Of a DNA stretch of 26,156 nucleotides, positions 19,596-26,156 are shown one piece after another; within the stretch, counting starts at the first letter, position 1; each line of letters opens with the position of its first letter. The translations under genes and the position numbers were made by a program. The stretch covers positions 1-26,156 of the forward strand of contig MU617033.1 of NCBI GenBank assembly GCA_025201705.1. Direction: 5' to 3'. Below the pieces are notes generated by a model. The model saw only the letters and a program-made list of their open reading frames with translations. It did not search any database and was not told the DNA's origin. Source of the DNA: Dissophora ornata. Its lineage: Eukaryota > Mortierellomycota > Mortierellomycetes > Mortierellales > Mortierellaceae.

Positions 19596-22484
19596 ATGAT
19601 GGAACATGCCCGGTCGTACGAACTGTCATATAGAAATAAGGGCTTTCAACTACGCGATTCTTCCAGTCTACGCCTTCAGGAGCTGCATCCCGCCGCCGCG
19701 CAAGTAAAACACATGCACGCACGGCACGATTTTGGCCAGCACAGCCACCATGTCGTAACATCCCACGGACCTTCCGTGTCTGCCACAGCCGCGTCCGTGG
19801 AGGCTGAAGACGATCTCAATTTCCATGATTATATCCATGCCAAGCACGATGACGACAAAGATGGGGAGGAGAGTCGTTCTGTCATAGCATCCCCTATATC
19901 TTGCCATTCCTCGACGAACGAATCGATATCCCACCTTTATCCACCTTTAGATCTTGTGCCGCCTCCAGCCCAAGACTTATTCCGCACACTCATGGAAGAA
20001 CTTCAAACCATGGCCGCTATTCAGCGCGATCAATCCCTGGCATCCTCAACAAGACCAGAGTCTACAATGGAAGCCACGGATTATCCATTCAATGGTCATC
20101 ATTCAAGGCCCTTGCCTCGATTCATGATGGAGCCTCTAGATTTTTTATCCGCGAATTATGAGTCCTGTCTTGACCATGGACTAGACTCGCATAGTGAGTC
20201 AGCGGTTGCCTCAGCAGAGCGCCCTTACCAATCGTCGTTCAGTGCAATGGATCGGAGTCAGTCCTCGCCGAGTGCTGGACTATCGTCCTCAATACCCACA
20301 CATTCATCTTTGTCACCAATAACATCCGAAGCACATGCAGGAGGTATGGATACCTCTGGGTCGAGTAACGGTTATACTTCTAAGAAGAGACCAATATCTG
20401 ATGACTCTCAAATGTTCGGCAACAGCGGCACTATCACACCACCCTCCATGTCAGAGAGCCAGGAACAAATGTCGCCACCAACTCAAGATTTATTCCGTAT
20501 GCTCATGGAAGAGCTTCAAAATAAAGCAGCCATTCAGCGCGATCAGTTCTTGGCATCCACGACCAGGTCAGAGTCTACTATGGCGGGGATAACCTCGGCC
20601 GACTTTGTGTTTGATACCAATACAAGCGGAAGTAATCATCACCACCAACACAACCAACATACACGGCTACCCCGATTTGCTATGGAACCGTTCGATTTCC
20701 TCTCACCAGACTTTGGAACCATGCATGCAGATGGAACCACGACTCAGTCAGTTGAAGGCGTGCAGAATGTCTTTATGAATTCATCGACTTCCATCCAAGC
20801 CACCGCACAGCCCACTACGCCCCCTTCACATCCCTCAGACGAAGAGCATCTTGCGCCCCCAACCCAATATCTATTCCGGACGCTGATGGAGGAGCTCGAG
20901 ACCCAGGTGGCATTTCAGCGTGACCAATTTCTCGCAGAGACCACTGGCATGGCGCCGAGAGTAGATCCTGAGGAATACGTCTTCAATGGTCAGCACCTTA
21001 GGCCTTTGCCGCGCTTCATGTTTGAGCCGCTTGATTTTCTTTCCCCCGTCTATGAGTCTTGTCTGGATGGTGGCATGCAACAAGGGAATGGATGTGGATG
21101 TGCATCGCATCATTTTGATCCCACGCAACAATCGCTTATTCATATGGATATGACAAATCCGTTGGCAAGTATGGGATCCTCGGGAATGGCAGCACACCAA
21201 GACAAGTCTACCAGTCGACTTTCAAGAAGGGCATCTCACCCGAGCAAGTACAAGAGTATCCTACCTCAGCGGCCCAAATTTCTGAACTTGGTGCCTAGTC
21301 ATGGGTCTCGCACAGAAGGATCTGCACAGCTGGTCAATCCTCCAAAGAAAAGGAGGCTAGGTGATGAGCATGAAACGGCTTCCACTGGCTCTTCATCCTC
21401 GGTCTCACTCTCGGTCCATGTGAGTCCTCCTCTTGAGGCTGTGGCAGGGGAAAGTCTGGAGTCGCCTATCTCACCTACTGTCATGTCAGCCTTGTCCATC
21501 TCCTCCTCATCAGACCGGGCAGGCACAGCGAACGCTGCTGAGGCTGCTAGCCCTGAGGGATCTACAGAGGGTGCCAGTGCAGCGGCCAAACGACCGTGGA
21601 CGCCCAAGGAAGAAGCCCAGCTTCTGAAGCTCTTTGCTAAGCGAATGCCGATCAAGGAGATCGCTCAGACCTTGGACCGCACCGTGCATTCTGTTCGCTC
21701 TCGTCGACAGATCTTGACAGATCCCGGGTTTGTGAAGGGCAAAGGCCATGGAGTCTCTAGGCGCTGCAAGGCGGATCCTGCCACCACGACCAAACTGCCA
21801 ACGTATGCACAGATGGCATTCTTGTCCCTAGCGTGGTTACCGGATCTGGAGGGCACGTTGAACGACGTGGCGACGATGGTTGAAAAACTATTCAGTCGGC
21901 ATTTGAACCGCATTCCGCGCACTGGGCACAAAAACTTGCAGATCTGGAGGGCTCAAATCTCGGATGCATTAGCACACGAGAAGGGTCAGCCTCGTCCTCG
22001 GTTCGAGAGCTTTGGAGTGAAGCGTGGGAGGCAGTGGGTGTATCGTCTGACAGAATTTGGGAAAGGCATCGTTGAAGCCATGGGCGGCGTGGATGTGATC
22101 TGCCAGGAGCTGCTGAAAAGCAACGAGATGGAACTGGCTGCATCTGTCAACGAGGATTTGACTGGGCAAATGGGCACTGTCAATCGGGACGCAGATGGGC
22201 TGCAGGGCGGAGGTTCGGGTGGAGACGCAGGCATTGGACAGGGCCAAGGATATGGCTACAGCTATCGGCCGCCGGACGCGAGACAAAAGTCAGGCAAGCG
22301 AACGAGGACCTCGAGAAAGGCGGCGTCGAGAAGAAAGCAAGTGGAGGGCAGCAGCGGGCAGGCCGCTAGCCCTGGCGAAGGATCAGCCAGTGCGATTGCA
22401 AACGCCATGGAAGCAATGGCAGCCGGGTTGGCAAAGATGATGGCGTTCGAGGAGGAGAAGACGGTAGGGAGCAGCGCTCAGTAG
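19596..22484 (+). CDS. Myb/SANT-like nuclear protein with triplicated N-terminal motif
   Basis: No introns; 962 residues from the chosen ATG (A at -3). The frame is open 174 nt further upstream (ATG 19422), adding 58 residues I judge to be leader. The first half has three spaced copies of a two-part unit: LFRxLMEELxxxxAxQRDQ, then about 30-40 residues later LPRFxxEPxDFLS, at about residues 123-198, 294-378 and 421-493, separated by Ser/His-rich linkers. A Myb/SANT-like domain follows (about 665-710, RPWTPKEEAQLLKLFAKRMP and IKEIAQTLDRTVHSVRSRR). After it comes a folded region (about 730-835) ending FGVKRGRQWVYRLTEFGKGI, which resembles a winged helix. A basic tail (GKRTRTSRKAASRRKQ) suits a nuclear localisation signal. 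The inferred role is a DNA-binding regulator; targets are unknown and I know no named orthologue. Confidence 0.85.
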   Translation: MMEHARSYELSYRNKGFQLRDSSSLRLQELHPAAAQVKHMHARHDFGQHSHHVVTSHGPSVSATAASVEAEDDLNFHDYIHAKHDDDKDGEESRSVIASPISCHSSTNESISHLYPPLDLVPPPAQDLFRTLMEELQTMAAIQRDQSLASSTRPESTMEATDYPFNGHHSRPLPRFMMEPLDFLSANYESCLDHGLDSHSESAVASAERPYQSSFSAMDRSQSSPSAGLSSSIPTHSSLSPITSEAHAGGMDTSGSSNGYTSKKRPISDDSQMFGNSGTITPPSMSESQEQMSPPTQDLFRMLMEELQNKAAIQRDQFLASTTRSESTMAGITSADFVFDTNTSGSNHHHQHNQHTRLPRFAMEPFDFLSPDFGTMHADGTTTQSVEGVQNVFMNSSTSIQATAQPTTPPSHPSDEEHLAPPTQYLFRTLMEELETQVAFQRDQFLAETTGMAPRVDPEEYVFNGQHLRPLPRFMFEPLDFLSPVYESCLDGGMQQGNGCGCASHHFDPTQQSLIHMDMTNPLASMGSSGMAAHQDKSTSRLSRRASHPSKYKSILPQRPKFLNLVPSHGSRTEGSAQLVNPPKKRRLGDEHETASTGSSSSVSLSVHVSPPLEAVAGESLESPISPTVMSALSISSSSDRAGTANAAEAASPEGSTEGASAAAKRPWTPKEEAQLLKLFAKRMPIKEIAQTLDRTVHSVRSRRQILTDPGFVKGKGHGVSRRCKADPATTTKLPTYAQMAFLSLAWLPDLEGTLNDVATMVEKLFSRHLNRIPRTGHKNLQIWRAQISDALAHEKGQPRPRFESFGVKRGRQWVYRLTEFGKGIVEAMGGVDVICQELLKSNEMELAASVNEDLTGQMGTVNRDADGLQGGGSGGDAGIGQGQGYGYSYRPPDARQKSGKRTRTSRKAASRRKQVEGSSGQAASPGEGSASAIANAMEAMAAGLAKMMAFEEEKTVGSSAQ
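19962..20190 (+). repeat. Motif copy 1 in the Myb-like protein
   Basis: Encodes QDLFRTLMEELQTMAAIQR and, after a linker, LPRFMMEPLDFLSANYESC. Most similar to copy 3 at its end (both continue YESCLD). Confidence 0.85.
20475..20730 (+). repeat. Motif copy 2 in the Myb-like protein
   Basis: Encodes QDLFRMLMEELQNKAAIQR and LPRFAMEPFDFLSPDF. Its linker is expanded by a His/Gln/Asn stretch and it lacks the YESC ending. Confidence 0.85.
20856..21075 (+). repeat. Motif copy 3 in the Myb-like protein
   Basis: Encodes QYLFRTLMEELETQVAFQR and LPRFMFEPLDFLSPVYESC. Protein similarity to the other copies is kept although many codons differ at the third base. Confidence 0.85.
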
Positions 22485-22551
22485 GGGGCAGAAAGCACGA
22501 TCAGCCTGGCAATCCCCGGTGTCGGGGAATCCGCCTTTGTACAATAGCAAC

Positions 22552-22557
22552 AATAAA
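22552..22557 (+). terminator. Poly(A) signal of the Myb-like gene
   Basis: AATAAA 68 nt past the stop codon. A short GC stem (CCCCG-GTGT-CGGGG, around 22515-22528) lies between the two. Confidence 0.5.
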
Positions 22558-22711
22558 CATTCCTGTATATACATCACCCACAATACATGCATGGCGGCTG
22601 TGCTCCGCTTGCGAACAACGCAGCCTCCCGGTTGCTTCGCTCTTATTTCTTTGCACATTTGATTGATCCAACTAGCATCGACCAAGCAAAGCACCCGCTC
22701 TGTCAATCGTA

Positions 22712-24622
22712 ATGCCCCGCCACGGCGGCACTCCCAGTGGTCTGGAAAAGGTCCATGTCTTCGATATCCCAGAGCTTCTCCTACCAATCTGTGCCCACCT
22801 CTCCTCTCACGACCTCCTGCAATGCATCCTCCTGTCAAGACAATTCAACGCACTCTGCATCCCAATCCTCTACTCGTCAATTGCCATCATGAAACCCCTC
22901 CAGTTCCGCCGATTCCTATCGCCTGATTCACAAGCCGCCCTAGCCCGCTACAGCATCCATATCCAGTCCTTTAGGACCCAGTACTACAGCCTGCTGAGGT
23001 GCTTTATACCAGACACCGTCAACTGCCGGAACCTGACTCACCTAGAGTTCCCAACAGCTTGTCAGTTCACAGACCCAGTAGTGCCTCCGGGTTTTTATGC
23101 TTCACCGTCAGCACCATCATCATCTCCACTAAGCCTTGGCAATGAAAGTCTTAAGGATTGCAAAGACGTGGCAGGGAATGCGTCGACTCCGTTTGATATG
23201 GCAAGGCCTTTGAACGCGTTAGGTCTGTTTGATGAGACGCTGCTCATTACCATGATGGAAAAGTGTCCGAGGTTGTCGGTCTTTGCTATGGCGGGGTTTC
23301 CGTTCGATTACGATCAATTGATCCGCTGGATCGGCGATCGACTAATGATACCAGGCACAGGATTGAAAAGGCTAGAGCTCACAAACATGCATTATTGTCG
23401 GGTGAGGGCCAAGTCGATCGAGTATCTGCTAAGTCGTTGTACACCGGGTATGGAGGAACTTTTGCTGTCAATTTCGTTTGGTAGCAAGGCAGAGGTCGAG
23501 ACAGAGGAGCACGGCGCAGATGGCGTCGACCCATCGGCAACATCATGTAGCAACACCGGCTTCGAGGACGGCGATCGGCAATGGAATCTCAAGCGGCTGG
23601 CGATTAGAGGCGATATCAGTGGACCTGGCCCCCTGATCTGGTTACCGTTACTATGTCGATGTTCAAAACTGCAAGACCTAGCTGTGGATCTCTTCACGGA
23701 TGAATCACTAGTAGAGCTAGCTTCGACACTAGGTCAGCATTGTCCGCAGATCAACGAGATGACACTCCAGTGTATGGCAGGATCTCCGCAGGAGGATTCA
23801 AGGATAGCAGACCTGATCCGATCCTCATTATCTTGGAAGCGGCTGTCGATGTCATTCCTTCATGGATTTGGACCCCTATCGACTGCAGCACTGATCAAGC
23901 ATTCCACCACTCTCGAGGTGGTGGTTCTGACAGAATGCGATGGTTTTACGAGCGAGGACGTCCAGACTGTGCTGAGTTCCTGTCCCAACCTGAGAACGTT
24001 TCGGGCCATGACATCAAATGGGATGGACTTTTCGAGCACCGTCTATTTGGATGCGAACGAGATGGTGGATTCGCCCTGGGTTTGCCACAATCTCGAGAAC
24101 CTGAAGCTTGTAATCACAGGAATCGCGCGGCCGGATTTGCAGGTTGATCAGTATGGATGGCCGCTCTCAGGCCCTCTACACGATGGCACCATTCTTGGGT
24201 TCGAGTTGCAGCAGATTGTCTATCAGCAGCTTGGGAAATTAACAAAGATACAGGAGCTCTGGCTTGGGCACGACAAGCAGGATCTGGATGATGAACAAAA
24301 CTATCATACTACGGATGTGGAGGGTCAATGGCAATATATTGATCCTGACGAACAGTTCGAGTGTCTTGAGTTTTCGTTAAAGAGTGGGTTGGGTCTGTTG
24401 AGCGGATTGAAGGATTTGCGAGTTCTGAATCTAGACAGGATGAAGACACGGATCGGTTTATCAGAGGTGCAGTGGATGGCGAGCCAGTGGCCAAAGCTAG
24501 AGGAGATCATTGGACTGGTGGTGCAAGGCGAGAAGGTGCCGAAGCATGTGCAGTGGCTTTATGACCATCGGCCGGACATAGCGCTCCCGCCTGTACTTGG
24601 CAATTTTACCACTGCATTCTAA
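22712..24622 (+). CDS. F-box protein with leucine-rich repeat-like region
   Basis: A single exon encodes 636 residues. An F-box lies at about 15-56 (VFDIPELLLPICAHLSSHDL through CILLSRQFNALCIPILYSSI), with the expected Leu-Pro and late Trp-like positions degenerate, as is common in this fungal family. The rest has recurrent LRR-like stretches: LKRLELTNMHYCRVRAKSIE, WNLKRLAIRGDISGP, LEVVVLTECDGFTSEDVQT, LENLKLVITGI and LKDLRVLNLDRMKTRIGL. F-box proteins usually dock to Skp1 in SCF ubiquitin ligases and choose substrates through the repeat part; the substrate here cannot be read from sequence. It follows the Myb-like gene by 227 bp on the same strand, with its own poly(A) signal AATAAA at 24666-24671. 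Confidence 0.88.
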   Translation: MPRHGGTPSGLEKVHVFDIPELLLPICAHLSSHDLLQCILLSRQFNALCIPILYSSIAIMKPLQFRRFLSPDSQAALARYSIHIQSFRTQYYSLLRCFIPDTVNCRNLTHLEFPTACQFTDPVVPPGFYASPSAPSSSPLSLGNESLKDCKDVAGNASTPFDMARPLNALGLFDETLLITMMEKCPRLSVFAMAGFPFDYDQLIRWIGDRLMIPGTGLKRLELTNMHYCRVRAKSIEYLLSRCTPGMEELLLSISFGSKAEVETEEHGADGVDPSATSCSNTGFEDGDRQWNLKRLAIRGDISGPGPLIWLPLLCRCSKLQDLAVDLFTDESLVELASTLGQHCPQINEMTLQCMAGSPQEDSRIADLIRSSLSWKRLSMSFLHGFGPLSTAALIKHSTTLEVVVLTECDGFTSEDVQTVLSSCPNLRTFRAMTSNGMDFSSTVYLDANEMVDSPWVCHNLENLKLVITGIARPDLQVDQYGWPLSGPLHDGTILGFELQQIVYQQLGKLTKIQELWLGHDKQDLDDEQNYHTTDVEGQWQYIDPDEQFECLEFSLKSGLGLLSGLKDLRVLNLDRMKTRIGLSEVQWMASQWPKLEEIIGLVVQGEKVPKHVQWLYDHRPDIALPPVLGNFTTAF

Positions 24623-25068
24623 GGGCACATTGTGTGCCAAGCTTGGGTGCCAAGAGTGAAGACAGAATAAAAGGCGACGCTGGTGCTGGAAGGGAACCGT
24701 GGTTGCACGACAAACAAGGTAGTAGCGCTGGGTGCATGAAGTGGAGCGCATTTGTAGCTGGGTGCCTCCACGTTGCTCCTTTCGTGAAACCTTGTCGAGC
24801 TGCACAGACAACGGTTTTATGCCACGTTGCACTTTTCCACGCTCTGCAGCTGCATCCTCCTCAAAGCTTTCATTCCTCATTCGCTCCTTCATTCCTGTTT
24901 TCTCTACTCGCTCCTTCATTCCTGTCTTCTCTACCCCTCTTCGTTTCCGTGTTCCTTTCTTCCTTACCAAAAACTCACCGCTGCTCCTATTGCTGCTCTA
25001 AGAGCCAAGGAAATAAACACTGAAGGCGCCTATATTCCCCCTTTGAGCATACATTATCAGTCTTCGAC
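24623..25068 (+). promoter_or_regulatory. F-box 3' flank and promoter region of the Lcl2-like gene
   Basis: No gene is supported in this 446-bp spacer. It begins with the F-box poly(A) signal (24666-24671) and ends in a long pyrimidine-rich tract before the next ATG, which includes a tandem 27-bp duplication (24881-24934). Confidence 0.5.
24881..24934. repeat. Tandem 27-bp pyrimidine-rich duplication
   Basis: Two adjacent 27-bp units starting TCGCTCCTTCATTCCTG and ending TTCTCTAC differ at one base (T/C). They lie about 135-190 bp upstream of the Lcl2-like start, within a C/T-rich promoter tract. Confidence 0.85.
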
Positions 25069-25689
25069 ATGACAGTCTCCAGCTCCTTCAAGCCGGCCTC
25101 TATCTACTATCCCCATGGACTGCCACACCTTTCACTCCGCTCAATATTCCTCGTCGCCGCCATCGTATGCTACTTTCTTCACATTTCCTTTCCAGCGCTC
25201 TTCCCACTTGGCTCCAATGGCATAACATCAACCAGCCAGGAGTCTCGATCCAGCACCGACACGAACTCAACCATATGTAGCACAGACACACAGGCACCGC
25301 CAGGAACTACAAAACCAAGAACAACCAGATTGCCTCCTCCACAATTCGGAGTCCCCATAGGACCGGACAGAGCCTCTTTTGAATCGGCCTCGCGGCATTC
25401 TCGTCCTCGTCATCGGCAATACCACCGTTCGCCAACTGACCAGCTGTACGAGGACTGGGATGCATTCAACGCGATGCATTCATCGGACTCCTCCTTCGCT
25501 TCTTCCTCGTCAACAACATCATCGTCGCATTTGGATGTGGTGGGCTCGGAATGTGCAAGGTACTACTGTGCCGAGACGCAGACCTGTGTAGAGAAGCCAA
25601 TTGATTGCCCTTGCCCATCAGTGCTGGACACAAAGTGTTTTCGGGGCGATTGGTATGTCTGTTACCGCGGTAATCAGCGCTCTTGCTGA
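25069..25689 (+). CDS. Small membrane-anchored Cys-rich protein, Lcl2-like
   Basis: A single exon of 206 residues. One hydrophobic segment near the N-terminus (about 24-45, SIFLVAAIVCYFLHISFPAL) acts as signal anchor or signal peptide. A disordered Ser/Thr/Pro region follows (46-155). The C-terminal 45 residues form a compact Cys-rich unit: CARYYCAETQTCVEKPIDCP, then CPSVLDTKCFRGDWYVC, with Cys at 162, 167, 173, 180, 182, 190, 198 and 206. That spacing (YxC..TxxCVxxPxxCPCP) recalls fungal Lcl2 (long chronological lifespan protein 2), a small secretory-pathway protein. Lcl2 proteins are usually shorter and lack the long linker, so this is a Lcl2-like member or convergent. AATAAA at 25765-25770 is a plausible poly(A) signal. 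Confidence 0.7.
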   Translation: MTVSSSFKPASIYYPHGLPHLSLRSIFLVAAIVCYFLHISFPALFPLGSNGITSTSQESRSSTDTNSTICSTDTQAPPGTTKPRTTRLPPPQFGVPIGPDRASFESASRHSRPRHRQYHRSPTDQLYEDWDAFNAMHSSDSSFASSSSTTSSSHLDVVGSECARYYCAETQTCVEKPIDCPCPSVLDTKCFRGDWYVCYRGNQRSC

Positions 25690-26156
25690 GTGAGAGGGCG
25701 AGGGGACATGAAAAATTCGCACTTGCCACCAATTTAGCGTAGATCACTGAAAATGTGCATGTAAAATAAAATGTATTCCAGCGCAAACGAAGAGAAAGTG
25801 TTGACGGATGGGCTCTTAAGAATGGTGCCGAAGGTCATGAAGGTGCTCTAGAGCCAAGGACCATAAACTAGTTTGCCATGGATGGAAATGACCCGCATGT
25901 CCTAAGCACATTGTGCTTTGATCGGATAGTCTAGGTGTATAACATGACTTGCCAACCGAACGGCGTTTAGACCTCATGTAAAGCACGAACTGTGGAGCAA
26001 TTGACAACTGTGCCCATTTCCTTGTCCCAGCCGATGTCACAGAAGGCGGGGACCACAACGACAGATTACAGTTGGCGCAAAACAGGCACAAAGTTTATAT
26101 TGTTGTTATTGCTCCCAGTCGTGCTCTCTTTTTTTTTTTTTTGTTCTTTTATGTTT
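25690..26156. other. 3' flank to the right edge
   Basis: After the Lcl2-like stop and its poly(A) signal (25765-25770), nothing further is supported. An open frame at 25816-26091 (-) has no recognisable domain. A T-tract (about 26128-26142) lies at the edge. Confidence 0.45.

Noticed and set aside
25816..26091. 91-codon - strand open frame near the right edge
   Set aside because: No recognisable domain, splice site or homologue; likely chance.

Overview
This looks like nuclear DNA of a filamentous early-diverging fungus, most likely Mortierellomycota (Mortierella or a relative). The evidence is short GT-AG introns (about 60-120 nt) with CTAAC/CTRAY branch sites, poly-Q/Ser-rich linkers, an F-box/leucine-rich protein, a CipC-like stress protein, a fungal Nop4 and a Swa2-type auxilin. 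The phylum call is an inference from gene content and style; no rRNA or marker gene is present.

Layout, left to right: (i) 1-565, a probable 3' end of a + strand gene entering from the left, with a 15-bp minisatellite; (ii) 993-4341 (-), a six-exon Nop4/RBM28 ribosome-biogenesis protein with an RGG tail; (iii) 4674-6620 (-), a two-exon membrane-anchored protein I cannot name; (iv) 7868-10081 (+), a single-pass membrane protein with an ambiguous splice region; (v) 10442-13767 (-), a four-exon Swa2/auxilin-like clathrin-uncoating co-chaperone (UBA, TPR, J domain), convergent with (iv); (vi) 14543-14836 (-), CipC-like/DUF3759; (vii) 15618-16643, a transposon-derived patch: a 646-bp element with 108-bp inverted arms, then a broken hAT transposase C-terminus abutting a third copy of the same palindrome; (viii) 16708-18095 (-), a five-exon TMEM19/DUF92 membrane protein; (ix) 19596-22484 (+), a Myb/SANT-like protein with three diverged copies of an unfamiliar two-part motif; (x) 22712-24622 (+), an F-box protein; (xi) 25069-25689 (+), a small membrane-anchored Cys-rich protein resembling Lcl2.

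The genes are not an operon or cluster with one evident job. They are mostly housekeeping (ribosome assembly, clathrin uncoating, TMEM19) with lineage-variable genes between them. All spliced models were built by hand: in each, donor, acceptor and phase agree and total length is a multiple of three, except the middle of gene (iv), where several models are possible. The most unusual items are the triplicated motif in the Myb-like protein, the inverted-repeat element beside the hAT remnant, and the splice/frameshift ambiguity in gene (iv). I saw no CRISPR array and recognised no rRNA or tRNA gene.
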